Source of the DNA: Penium margaritaceum
Lineage: Eukaryota > Streptophyta > Zygnematophyceae > Desmidiales > Peniaceae
Length of the DNA: 64,000 nucleotides
Assembly: GCA_023375785.1 (NCBI GenBank)
Contig: SZWC01000042.1
Span: forward strand, 532,407 to 596,406
Direction: 5' to 3'
In this document: positions 1-10,677 of the stretch, one piece after another
How positions within the stretch are numbered: position 1 is the first letter of the stretch
Layout of the letters: every line of letters starts with the position of its first letter
Made by a program: the position numbers and the translations under genes
The notes under the pieces: model-generated
What the model was told of the DNA's origin: nothing
Databases searched by the model: none
The model's input: the letters and a program-made list of their open reading frames with translations, nothing else

Positions 1-26
1 GGGGGGGGGGGGGGGGGGGGGGGGGG
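1..26. other. Poly-G run at window edge
   Basis: The window opens with 26 consecutive G residues directly next to retroelement sequence. Homopolymers of this length are often sequencing or assembly artefacts at contig edges. A real G tract cannot be excluded. I see no gene here. Confidence 0.8.
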
Positions 27-2551
27 TGTGAGGAAGAGGATGCATGGGTCTCGCTGCCTTGGTGTTGTCGGGTGGACTGTTGTCTGGTGGAGATAGCCGT
101 GACATCATGTACCGCGTCTCAGAGGGAATGGTAGCGGTTAGCAATCACGAGACTGTTGACCCCATCTGGAAGTGCGCGGATGAGGTTCTGCAAGAGAACC
201 CACAGCGGTAGGCCTTCTCCTTGTGGATTCTTGGCCACAGAGGCCCAGATCAGGAATTGGTCTGAGTACCTACGGAGGTCCTCATCCTTGCGCATGACCT
301 CCTTCTCGACCTTCCGCAGGGCCTCTTCCTTTGTCAAATGTTTGAAGCGCTCGATGAGGGCGTTGCCAGTTTCCTCAAAAGATGGGAAAGGTGCGTGCGC
401 ATTGTACAAATCAGATGCGGATCCCTGGAGGTGAATTTCCACTGTGGCAAGGCAGAGGTCAGGCGGAAACCGGCCAATGCTAGCGTAGAGAGTAATTTGA
501 TTGAGCCAGACCCAGGTGTCCTCCTCTGGGGCACCCTTGAAGGAGTCCAGCCGCCGAATGTTTGCTGGCTCGGAACGGATGTATTGTAGCTGCGGGACGG
601 TGCTACGGTTGGTCGTCAACACAGTCACAACAGGTGGCGGGGGAATGGTTGCAGACAGAGCTGCAAAGTATCCACTTGGAGGGATTGGCATCTGAGGCTG
701 CCCCGCGGGCATGGGAAGACTTGACTGCATTGGTGGGGGGAGCATGTACCCAAAAGGAGGCGCTGGTGCAGTAGCAGTGTAAGGTGTGGAGAAGTATGCC
801 ATCCTAAGGGGCGGGACCTGGGTCCCGTGTGCCGATGCTGTCGTGACATGGGGCACCCTGTATGCCTGGCTGGCAGGCATCGCAACCGCAGAGTAGGGTT
901 GAGCCGATGGTCCCATGTTTGCAGTCAGGGCCGCCATTGCTCCCGCACAGTTTTGGGCCACATGTGTCTGCTGTAGTGGCGGGTGCGGGTGGCTCTGCAT
1001 TATCAGTGGTGGCTGTGGTACAAGTGGCGGTGCTTGGGATGCTCCTCCTGTGGGCACTGTGCCAACCTGCTACTGGTGGGGAAATTACTAATGGGAACCC
1101 ATGGGTGGCTACGGCAGCCCGTTGGGCACGAGTACCTATGGTATCGCCCCCGTCTACGTCATACCCATATGCTGCTGGTGTTGCGTCATCCACGGGGGTG
1201 GAGTGGTAGCGGAAGGCTGAGTCATTGTGCTCATCTGTGCCATATCCCCAAGCGTCTGCTGCTTATAAGTCAATGGTTAAGTCCCCTTTGGAGGCGGTTG
1301 AACTGGGGCTCCCTGGTGAGTAAGGCCCCCACCAGGATTCGCAGGCTGCGGCATCACCGCAGGAGGTTGAGCCGCCACTCCTGCTTGCGACATGGGCTGC
1401 CACGGTTGCATGGTCGGTAGTCCAGGCGCCGTTGGATGTGGCAGGGCTCCCGCTTGCATCACGCTTGTTGCCGCCTGGGATGGGTACATCTGCTGCTACG
1501 GCGGTGCCCTTAGCACGGTATGATGTAGGGGTATTCCCACTAGCAGTATGCCCATGTTCGGCTGGAGAGGAGGCATCTGTTGCGGCCCTGGTCCGGATGC
1601 GGAGAACTGCGATGGCATCCCTGCCTGTCCGACTCCCAGAGGCTGCTGCAGCAAGTGCATCGGTGGCTAAGGCAATCCCGTTGCCTGGGAAGGTGCGGCG
1701 GGTTCCACCGTCGTCGCCACCGCAGGCGAGGAAGGCGGATTCGCTCGCAGCTGATTCACCGGAAACTGCGTGGATCACGGTGTTTGTGAGGGCACCGGCA
1801 TCCACAGCTATCGGTCTCCTAGATGGAGTACTGGTGGGACCAGCTGCTTCTTCTGCAGTCAAGTCACATGTGATCGCACTGATATTCTCACCGAAACCGT
1901 CCCTGCCAACTGCTGTGACAGGTTTGTGTCCAGGGGAATCCCAAGCGCGGAGGCCGGTGATCCCGTCTGCTGCAAACTCATCGTTGACCACTGGTCTTCC
2001 ACCATTGGGATCCCGGAGGTCACTGATTCCTCGGGGTTCTGTAGTGGAGTTTGCGGATGCACTGGCGGAGGTGCGTGCTGCGCCGTTGTACTGCCAGCCA
2101 CCAACGGTTGCTACCCACCACAACGCGGGTAGACTAATCCACCATAGGCTTCGAGCCCCTCACCATCGGAGGAGTCATCCGGCGATGGTGGTGCATCAGA
2201 GAACCACTGGGCTCCCGGTGGTACCTTCTCCCGCTCCTCCTCTCCTTGTTGGTATTGGATGGATTTGCGGCTGCCGGAGTTGTGGATGGTCTCCACTTCC
2301 ACGTGTTTGCCCAACACATCCATGATACGACGCGAGTGCAACTGTTCCAACCACTCGGTCACATGTTGGTGCTGGACAAGTGGATCCGAACCTCGTGAGG
2401 AGCTGATTGGGGCGCGGAACAGCATAGGCGAGGAGTCTCGGCTGCCTGCAAAGGTGGCGGGCCGGTGTGGCAGGAAGCACCGCACAGGTGAATGCTGCTG
2501 TTGCCGCCTTCCGATGTCACGATGTACGTAGCTGGTTGCCAACATCAACAA
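27..2551 (-). pseudogene. Gypsy gag remnant (element A)
   Basis: Capsid-type gag fossil. The best-preserved stretch, 119-1057, has a Pro/Gln/Met-rich N-terminal half followed by a Retrotrans_gag-like domain: the conserved block LDSFKGAPEEDTWVWLNQ, then a helical region with a charged segment rich in KEEALRKVEKEV. The far upstream part (about 2111-2551) matches the N-terminal part of the gag at 25585-26151, sharing blocks such as SQDSSP/SRDSSP and VEVETI. The middle (about 1260-2110) is low-complexity and poorly preserved. Gag would form the particle that packages element RNA. The fossil has several breaks and continues past the left edge. Confidence 0.75.
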
Positions 2552-2601
2552 CTGATCTGAAGGTCACATGTAGTTCTGCTAATCAAAGAGCGGGGAACAG
2601 T

Positions 2602-2618
2602 CCACGCTCACCGCACCA
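2602..2618 (-). other. Primer-binding-site candidate (element A)
   Basis: Just inside the LTR end at 2625, the minus strand reads TGGTGCGGTGAGCGTGG. It begins with TGG, the complement of a tRNA 3' CCA. The same sequence with small changes follows the LTR at 24367-25552. I cannot name the tRNA; it is not the common initiator-Met site. Confidence 0.5.
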
Positions 2619-2624
2619 TGACAC

Positions 2625-3664
2625 TGATACCCCCAAGTTTGCTACGCTGCTGATTCTCTCCGCGCTGACCTTGTTTCGCGCCGGGTGCGTATTGTGCACT
2701 GTCACTTCCTATCTAGCGGGACACGGACAATAATTACGAGCTGATTGACAATTCCGCGGATTGCAGGTCCTGACCTCTATGCATGAACCTCACCGATGAA
2801 TGACACTCCATGGTCCCGTTGTTGCCACACATGAGCCTGCCACCTCGTGGCGTCTAGCTCCTCTCCGCAGAATCCACTATCTACGGATGTGTGCAAACAG
2901 GGACACCGTCTGTAGCTCACTTCACTCGAGCTATTGGCTCTTCACGCACTTAGTCCCACAGACCGCAGACTGGACACCGTGAGCAATAAGATGCAATGGG
3001 ACGGTGGAACGAGAACACGGATGAGAGCTGGTAAATGTATTTCATCAACTGAGCAGGTAACATGGAATGCGGAGTATTGCTCGAGAAAGCAAGGAAGAAT
3101 GAGCTACGCTTGTGCGATTGCTACATAGGTTCTTATCTATCTAGGACTCCGCACGGTGTCTCCACGCCGTGGGTATCATCCCTTTCCTCTTCTTCATATG
3201 ACTCCATGTGGTGCGGTTTTGCATCGCGGGTCTCGTCCTCAAACTCACACAATACATCCTTTACTGATCATCTTATTCATCCGCGGCTCGTTCACGCGGT
3301 CTTCGTGTCCTTCATTGAATCTTCGTCTCCCACGGTGCATCTCCAGTGATTATTCCGTGATTGATGTGACACGTTTCATGCTGATTGGCAGTCGCTCCCC
3401 TGATCACCCGTTTGTCCGCTGACCTGCCTACCCTTGTCTCAGTGACTGCGTGCTTTTCCCGTGGCTCGTTCCTTCTTCCCTTCTGACTGCAGGTCTCCTT
3501 GCTGTTGCTTCCCGCCTTCTCTTCACCACCATGGGATTCCGTGCCTTTCCACACTCAACCGCTTCCGCGGGAGCCATCGTTCCGCGCCCGGTTCTCATCT
3601 CGTCCAGGTTCACTCTCCGTGGATTGTCCCCCTCCGCGGAACAGTGGCAAGAACATGCATGACA
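2625..3664 (-). repeat. Gypsy LTR, 1040 bp (element A, 5' LTR)
   Basis: In minus-strand sense the LTR starts TGTCATGCATG and ends GGGGTATCA, a TG...CA pair. It matches the plus-strand LTR at 14464-15501 along its length at roughly 88-90% by eye. The position just outside its 5' end reads ACATG in minus sense, inside the 20-bp satellite. It contains many CCGCGG-type motifs. No protein is expected from it. Confidence 0.88.
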
Positions 3665-3966
3665 CATGTGCCTATGGTATATGTCATGCGCATATGGTGC
3701 ATCTGATGTGCCTATGGTGTATCTCATGTGCCTATGGTGTATCTCATGTACATATGGTGTATTGCATGTACTTATGGTGTATCTTATGTTCCTATGGTGT
3801 ATCTCATGCGCCTATGGTGTATGTCATGTGCCTATGGTGTATCTTATGCGCCCATGTTACATCTCATGTGCCTATGGTCTATCTCATGCGCCTATGGTAT
3901 ATCACATGTGCTTGTGGTGTGTCTCATGCGCCTATGGAATATTTCATGTACATATGGTGTATCTCA
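3665..3966 (+). repeat. 20-bp minisatellite, TATGGTGTATCTCATGTGCC type
   Basis: About 15 tandem units of a 20-bp repeat with small variations (TGTGCC/GCGCC, TATCTC/TATGTC). It directly abuts the LTR end at 3664 and ends near 3966, where Gypsy pol sequence begins. The same repeat occurs in the opposite orientation at 15502-15972, next to another LTR end. Open frames through it are by-products of the repeat and not genes. Confidence 0.92.
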
Positions 3967-4401
3967 ACTTTGCCTGGTCGGCTGGGCGGATCGCATCCTC
4001 CCTATGCGTCAGCTGTTCAACAATGCGGCACGAGGCATAGACTATGGGGATGGAGAGGTGCATGGATTGCCCCTGTAGGTAGGATCTCTCCATGATCCAG
4101 TCAATGTCCAAATCACACAGGCACAGACCTATGACGTGTTCTTCGACATGGACTACCTCCTTCCGTGCCAAGGCAATCTGCTATTTCTCTGGGCGTCATG
4201 CACCTCACCTCCGCTGTAGGCAATAAGGAGTACGCCCTCATCACTGTGGGTGACCGGGTGACAGTACCAGTGACTGGAGGTGCACTCTTCTCCCTCTCAG
4301 ATGCTGCGCAGGAAGATTCACTCACCTGCTTCTAGTGCAGCCAGACCCCCGCAGAGGCCATTGCGGACACTAAGCAGATCCCCACCGAGGAATGGCGAGA
4401 G

Positions 4402-5990
4402 TTGGCAGCGGATCAGTCAGAACCATCAATATGGGCAAACCTTCTTGGGTTGTGGCAGCGGATAAAACGGGCACCCAGGCAGGGCTTCCCATCGGACAAT
4501 AACAAGGAATTCTACCCCATCCGCGATCGATCTCCACCTCCGCCTCCTTGTTGGGATCACATACTACACCCTTGCCTCTCACAAGCACAGAAGCAGGACT
4601 TCCACAAACTTCTCGACTCCTTTGCAGAAATCTTTGCTGTCTCCGCAATAGACCTTGGGGCGGTTAATGCCGTCCATGTCATCAACACTGGCACAACTGC
4701 CGCCATCAAGCAGAAAGTCCACTGGATCCTCCCATGACCAAGAGCATATCATCAACAAGGGACATGCAGGACTAAAAGCACAGGGGGGTCATCGTCCCTA
4801 TCGTCAGCCCCTTGCGAGCTAACTTGGTTATCATCGGCAAACCGGATGGGTCCAAGCGGTTCTGTGTTGACTTCCGCCATCTCAACTGAGTAACGAGGGA
4901 AGACGCCTAGCCTATGCCGTTGACTGTCGACATTCAAGAGCGCCAGCATGGCCGCGGATGCTTTGCAAAACTGGATGTCAAGGCAGCTTTCCACGCTGTC
5001 CCTATGCACAAGGACTCCATGGCTAGGACCGCCGTTGTCACCCCAGTGGACCTCTACGCCTACACCTGTATGCCTTTTGGTCTCCGCAATGCCAATGCGA
5101 TGTTCCAGCGCGTCATGGACTCCACCCTGCGTGGCATTCCTAACGTGAGTTGCTACATCGACGACCTCATGGTCGCAGCCCACAACTTCGCGGAACTCTT
5201 CTCCTCCCTACATTCTGTCTTCGCTACCCTCCACGTAGCTAACCTTAAGCTAAAAGCCACTAAGTGTTATATCGGTGCCGCGAAAATGGAGTTTTTGGGC
5301 TTTGTCATGAGTGCCAACGGCATCAAAACATACCCCGATAATATCGCGGCCGTCCAGGAGTGGCGCCAACCCACCATAGTGGGGGAGGTCAAAATCTTTC
5401 TCAGCTTCGTCTCGTTCTACTGCAAATTCGTCCGCAATCATGCCCGCATCATCCGCCCACAGCAACAGCTGACCCATCAAGACATCACCTTTGAATGGAC
5501 ACCGGCGTGCGCCGTTGCCTGGGCAGAGATCAAGCATCGGCTCGTTACCGCTCCCATGCTTGAGTTCCCTGATTTCAACCTTCCCTTCTCCATTAGCACC
5601 AACTGGTCACGGGAAGGCCTTGGCGCCGTGCTGTCGCAGCCGATCAAGGAACCCGTCCAACGGGTGATTGCGTATGCCAGTCGCACACTCAGTGATGGTG
5701 AGTGGAACTACCCACCAGTAAAGAAAGAGTGCTTGGCTTTGCTGTGGGCCCTCTAACACTCCCGCGATTACATCAAGACCGGCAAGCCCTTCACCACCCT
5801 TACTGACCATCACGCACTACAATGGCTTCTCACTACCAAGAATCACGAGGGGATCTTGGCCAAATGGGCCCTCGTTTTGCAAGGCTATAATATTAAAATC
5901 AAGTACCAGCCCGCGCTCGCCAATCGCAATGCCGATGCTCTCAGCTGCCTTCCCCGCACGGACTGGCCACACACCGCGGAACCGCGGAAT
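4402..5990 (+). pseudogene. Gypsy reverse transcriptase / RNase H remnant
   Basis: The segment begins with the linker typical before Gypsy RT (around 4660-4735, with INTGTTAAIKQKVHW). The RT palm is clear in the 4914-5756 segment: FAKLD near residues 17-21, MPFGLRNA near 53-60 and the catalytic box YIDD at 81-84. RT thumb and RNase H follow, with the recognisable RNase H blocks VIAYASRTLS and KKECLALLWAL, and the RNase H tail with NADALSCLPR around 5930-5960. The enzyme would copy element RNA into DNA and remove the RNA template. The copy is a fossil with several breaks. Family assignment to Ty3/Gypsy is firm from these motifs. Confidence 0.88.
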
Positions 5991-6597
5991 AGCCCCGCGG
6001 GCTCCCCTCCTGAAGTTGCTCCTCTCCCAGGAGACACCAAGCCCCAGTGGAAGGGCGTCGCCCGCAAATTCATAGACAGGGAATATGCGGTCGTTCACCT
6101 ACTCCTGTCGCAGCTGGAGCTTGATGTGTCCATGAGCTCCGCGGAAAACCTTCTGGCTCTCCCCGCCACCATCTCTGGCCTCCAGCTTGCGCGTCGCTTC
6201 AACCCCACGATCCGCAGATGGACGCAGGAAGAAGTCGCAACCCATCTTCCCCCACGCTCCTCCATGCCACAGACCCGCCGCACTCTCGCCATGCCGGTCG
6301 TCCCGTCTCCTCCACCGCTGCCTCCCACCCCCCTCTCCACTCCTCAAGCCACGTCACCTCCTCCTACCTGGTGGATTTCCTTCGTCACTCCCCCGCTGTT
6401 GTGGATTGTCTCCAGACCCTCTTCTCCTCTTCAACCCCTCCCTCTCTCCTGTTGGTATTCGCCTATCCTGCACCCTAAACCGCGACACGGGCGTCCGCAT
6501 GATAGCCCGTGCCATCTCCACCACACAATCCCGCATCTAGGAAGATGCTCGTCGTGCGTCATGCACGTGGACCACAGCCCCGTTTACCACCGGACCT

Positions 6598-6960
6598 TTG
6601 CCGCTGTCCACCGTCCACGTGGCTTGGTGCCATGTCCGGATCTGCGGTCGCAATTTCGTGGCAATCGTGGACACCAGTGCTACGCATACCACCATCGCGC
6701 TGCAGATGGTAGACCTCCTGAACCTCCATCATCTTCTCAAATCCACCCGCCTCCGCTTCTCCATCACCTGTGGTGCCATCGATGTACCCATCGGCCAAAT
6801 CCCGGGTCTCCCCATGCAGGTTGCCAATGTTCATGCACATGGTCCAGGTTTGCAACGTCCGGACATATGACATGCTCTTGGCGGCGGACTGGCTCGCGCC
6901 GCGCCAAGCGGATATATTGCTCGGCGCGGGTATTCTCAGCCTCATTTCGGTCTCCGGCAT
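6598..6960 (+). pseudogene. Retropepsin-like protease motif, downstream of RNase H
   Basis: The sequence FVAIVDTSATHTTI, with its aspartate near 6670, has the D-T/S-G/A shape of a retroviral aspartic protease active site. It is followed about 75 codons later, in a neighbouring stretch, by DMLLAADWL, which resembles the conserved LLGxDWL block near the end of Gypsy proteases. Protease normally lies before RT in Gypsy elements; here it follows RNase H. Either this family has an unusual order or a second copy is joined here. Broken copy. The assignment is moderate because the fold is inferred from two short blocks. Confidence 0.5.
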
Positions 6961-6978
6961 TCGTTCGTTCATTCAACT

Positions 6979-8130
6979 TTGTACTTGGTCTCACCCGCCT
7001 TGCTTCCTCCATCACTCGGCGCCGGCAGTCTGTTTACCCACCGTGTCACATGCAGCTCGGGAGTGCTCTGCAACACCGCCTCCGTGATGGCTCGCCCCTC
7101 AAGTGCGGAGTCCGCGCCTTGGGGGGCGAGGGAGAGTGGTGGTCCCACGAGACGTCCACTTCGGCGACAGACCACAGGGCAGGCTACAACATCAGCACGA
7201 CGCTCCGCGCCATCATCGGCAGTGACACCTCCGCCAAGCGTTCCCTTACCATCCATCCCTCCCGGATCCCCAGCAGTAGCAGCTATACCAGCAGTAGCGG
7301 CAGCTGCACCCGTGGTGCTGTCGGTCGCACCTCCTCCATCAGGCCCTGCCGCCTCCCCAACGGCAACAGCTGCACCATCGGGCACACCTCCACTGCCTGG
7401 TCCTTCCACGCCGACTGCACACTCCTCCTCCCCACTGACCTCACGCGGCAGCCCGGCGCGCGGAACACCGCAACCTGTGATTAGCGCCGTGACAATCATG
7501 GAGGGTGCACGCACTAACCTGGAGGAGGAGAGCTCGGGCGACAGTGGTGACCAGCCCAGATGCATTCGTCTACTGGACATAATCAATAGTGTCATCACTC
7601 ACCTACACGAAGAACTTCCAGAGGCAATCTGCGCGGAAGTGGCACACTCCCTCTTCAAAAACAACTGGCAAGTGGCACTAAAAGGCACAGCAAAGGCTGC
7701 CTTACTCCTCAAGTAGTACGGACGACTGGACAAACTGCTGGAAACGGTAGGCGCGGAGCGCCTCGTTTTGGCACTCAACAACCTCCTTAACTCTCAAAAA
7801 GTCCATGACATGGCAAGCGTGGCAGGATTCCTCGACTCGTAGCAACCGAACCGCGCGGTGAACATCCCTCACAAACGGTGGCTCCAGGTCCGCCGCGATC
7901 AACATAAGGATCCCACGCAACGCTATGTGCACCTGCTCCAGGAGCGAGCCCGGGCACTCACCATCTACCATGCCTACCAGACGCCAGCAGGAACGGCGGA
8001 AGCACCGTACAGGAAGGTTGGAGCAAAGGCATGGAGGTGGGTTACTTGTTACGTGCCACCAGCGACAGATGGGGAATGCGGCACGCGGCCAGAGATCTGG
8101 CACAACTCTCGGAAGAGGAAAGACGGAATG
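6979..8130 (+). pseudogene. Pro/Ala/Ser-rich region of Gypsy B, function unknown
   Basis: An open stretch at 6979-7716 encodes a basic N-terminal part (around MARPSSAESAPWGARESGG) and a long low-complexity tract of Pro, Ala, Ser and Thr, ending in a helical part (LLDIINSVITHLHEELPEA). Related sequence continues to about 8130 (HKRWLQVRRDQHKDPTQRYV). The part from 7850 on reappears in the inverted fragment, so it belongs to the element. I do not recognise the domain; a gag-like or linker role is only a guess. Decayed. Confidence 0.5.
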
Positions 8131-8417
8131 ACGGCTGGTACGTGACCATCGAAAAGTGTTGGCGCCTGACGTGGGGGGGGGGGGTGGGATCCGCCAGAGG
8201 ATTGCGACCGCAGTTGCAGAGGAATTGGGCAAGGCCCTGCAGGTGGTGGGTCAGCCTCGAAAGGAGGAGGCCCTACGGCACTGGGCCAGGGAGGATGTTG
8301 ATGTCTATCGGGACGGAAGAACCGCATCCTCACGGCGGCGGAAGAGGTTCATGATTACCTACACGACTCTCTCAAGCTCTCCAGACGCGGAGTAAGCTAC
8401 AGGCAACATGGCAGGAG

Positions 8418-9780
8418 GTGGATGAGGAGTGGAGGAAGGAGGCTGAGGCAATTGCGGACTATGTGGTAGAAGGACTTGAGGCAGAAACGCAAATGGTGGT
8501 GACCGCGCATGTGTCCCCGAAGGCAACGGCAGATCAGAAGGAAGCGGACAAACGTGAGGAAGCTGGCAGACGAGCAATAGTGGAAGCAATGGCGGCCACA
8601 GTCGCCACAGCAAAGGGACTAGCCCCTACCGTGGAAGCAGGAGTGGCGGGGACAGGGACAATGTCGGAGGGACAATCAGCTGCAGAAGGGGCAACCGCGG
8701 GGGCAACAGAGGAAGAGGCAATGGAGGAGGAGCTCGCCGCAATAGTTGAGCGAGCGGCAGTAGGCCAAGTGACAATGGAGCAGGCAGCAGGGCAAGTAGC
8801 ATGAGAGACGCGGAGTCACGCTCGCATCAAGACGGGAGTGGCAACAGCCAGGAGGGGGAGAGGAATGAAGAGCCGCACCCTGTCTTATTTGCGAAAATGC
8901 GCAAGAAGCACGCCAAGCTCCGGGAGGCAGCCAGAAGAGTCACGGCATCGGCAGCCGTTGGCAAGCGACCCTCCCCATCCCACACCACAGGGGCTACCCG
9001 CATGGCCACTCCACTCAAGAGGCAGACCACCGGGGATCTAGCACCCTCCACCGAGACCACGCCGACATCCCGTCAACGAGATGAAGGCAAGCAGGCGGCG
9101 GAGGACAGTCCCGTCGTCGAGCCTCCGGCTAAACGTAGCAAGCCGCGCCGACAGTCGTAAGGCACTCTTCCCAGCATCAACCCTGCACAACTGGCACAGG
9201 CACAACAGGATGTCGCCCGAGCAACGCACCTGCTACTGGCGGTGTTCCGCAGCGTACCTATACCAGTTGACCTTGTCCCGGCCCAACTTTGGCCTATCCT
9301 CGGGGACACCGGTACCACGGCTACCCGCGGAACAGGGCCCGGTGCCAGCAGTGTAGCTGCAGTAGCTAAAAAGGAGGCGGGGGTAGTGGTGATCTCGGAG
9401 CTCAGCGAATCATCACAAAAAGATGAGGACCAGCCTATCGCAAATGGACCAGGCCTGTTGCGGATACCTGAAGCGGCCACGGTACCACGGCAACCGGGGC
9501 CAGAGAATGCTGGGGTCCGCAAAGGGCGGAGCAGGCGGCACGGAGGACCTCCAGAGGTAGGGTATCAGTACCAGTGGGACGAGGGTGAGCTGCATGCAGT
9601 GGGCGTCCTCCGCCTCTTCCCCGCACCTCACAGTTGGGACTGGGAACCTCCCGTCTATGACGGGGAGAACCTCAGGCGGTTTCAGGTGATGAGGGCGGAA
9701 CATGATGACAGACGGGCACGAGGGCTGCAAGCAAAGGAGAAAGAGGCAAAAAGGAAGTCGGGGGAGAAGACGGGGTGACA
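8418..9780 (+). pseudogene. Charged Ala/Glu/Lys-rich region upstream of integrase
   Basis: 8418-8804 encodes an Ala/Glu-rich, helix-prone segment (VVTAHVSPKATADQKEADKREE and ATEEEAMEEELAAIVER). 8801-9160 is basic and rich in Lys/Arg, with PPAKRSKPRRQS resembling a nuclear-targeting cluster. 9242-9778 ends in a lysine-rich tail (AKEKEAKRKSGEKTG). The composition suggests coiled coil, but I cannot confirm heptads. The same order, charged region then integrase, is present in the inverted copy at 13266-10676, so it is a true part of this family. No known function. Several breaks. Confidence 0.55.
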
Positions 9781-10004
9781 AGGACCAATGGAGACGCAGG
9801 ATTGGCGTATTTGGCGGTCAGCACACATCCTGCTCCATGCCACCACCAAGCAACAGCAGGAGGAGGCACGAAAGGTGTGTGAAGCACTGGGAGCAGAGCT
9901 GGGGGTGGTGTTTGACCGAATGAATAAGGATGACCTCGCCCGCCTCTGTGGATAATATGCCTGGGAGGGCGGATGACTATGGCGGACCTCGCCGAAGGTG
10001 CTGT

Positions 10005-10677
10005 GGGTGCCCCGGCCCACGCTTCAAAAGGTGGTGATTGAAGTGTACCACTGCCACCACCATACCGGCATGCAAGTCCTCAAGGAATGCTTGTCCTAAC
10101 TCTTGCATGTGCTGGAGCTCGCAATGTTGGTCCGGGAGGTGGTGCAACATTGCACCCCCTGTGAACGGAACCGGAGGGTGACGCCGTGAGATATGCCCCT
10201 CTTTTTGCCCTCTCCCATCGGGGAGCCCCTGGACCGCGTAATCATCGACTTCCATGGGCCTCGCCCTCGGCGTGCCCAGTGTCAGCGATATTGGATAGCG
10301 GCAGTGGACCACTTCACAAAGTACGTCTAGGTCCTCGCCGTCCCGGACAAGTCCTCCGACCGAGCGGCTCGTTTCATCCGGGAAGAGATCTACCGGTTCG
10401 GATGATGCTGCGTGGTGCATAGCGACAATGACACCAAATTTGCGAGGGCATTCCGCGCTGAACTCGCGAAATGGGACGTGCACCAGGTACACTCCAGGCG
10501 GTATCGGCCCTACTCCCAGGAGCAAGTGGAGAGGCTGCACGACATCCTGGAACGGGCGGTGGCCACCGCAGAGAGTGGCGACTGGATAGAAGATCTGAAA
10601 AAGGCCGTGCACTTCATCAACACAACACCCAGCCGTGTCAACTCATTCTCCCCTCATGCCCTCCTCTTTGGACAGCC
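10005..10677 (+). pseudogene. Gypsy integrase remnant (element B)
   Basis: Integrase fossil. It carries the N-terminal HHCC zinc-binding motif (histidines in EVYHCHHHTG, then HCTPCERN), the core block VIIDFHGPRPRR with the first aspartate, and VVHSDNDTKF with the second. A GQPS-containing C-terminal core follows FINTTPSR near 10620-10677. The enzyme would insert element DNA into the host chromosome. The sequence stops at about 10677, where an inverted piece of the same family begins. Broken, several breaks. A parallel copy lies at 16765-18020. Confidence 0.82.

Larger units (their letters stand above)
27..3664 (-). mobile_element. Gypsy (Ty3-like) LTR element A, 5' part
   Basis: On the minus strand the order is LTR (3664 down to 2625), a primer-binding-site candidate, then a long gag-like region that runs off the left edge of the window. 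The gag matches two other copies here (about 25.6-28.9 kb and 39.4-41.1 kb), and the LTR matches those at 14464, 24367 and 42022, so all belong to one family. This copy is broken, with several breaks in gag. Its LTR differs from the one at 14464 by roughly 10% by eye, so it is not recent. The polymerase part and the other LTR are not in place beside it. Confidence 0.85.
3967..10677 (+). mobile_element. Gypsy element B, pol-containing body
   Basis: Plus-strand body of a Gypsy element. In order it holds a pre-RT segment, reverse transcriptase and RNase H (about 4.4-6.0 kb), a retropepsin-like motif (6.6-6.96 kb), a Pro/Ala-rich region (7.1-7.7 kb), a long charged region (8.4-9.8 kb) and integrase (10.0-10.68 kb). 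The left end is cut by the 20-bp satellite and the right end by an inverted fragment of the same family. It is heavily broken, with probably a dozen or more breaks, and is old. The region at 13267-15501 looks like its original 3' end. Confidence 0.82.

Noticed and set aside
1263-2325. Overlapping 280-300 codon open frames on both strands
   Set aside because: Low-complexity Ala/Ser/Thr-rich translations caused by GC-rich DNA. The minus-strand gag remnant explains the region.
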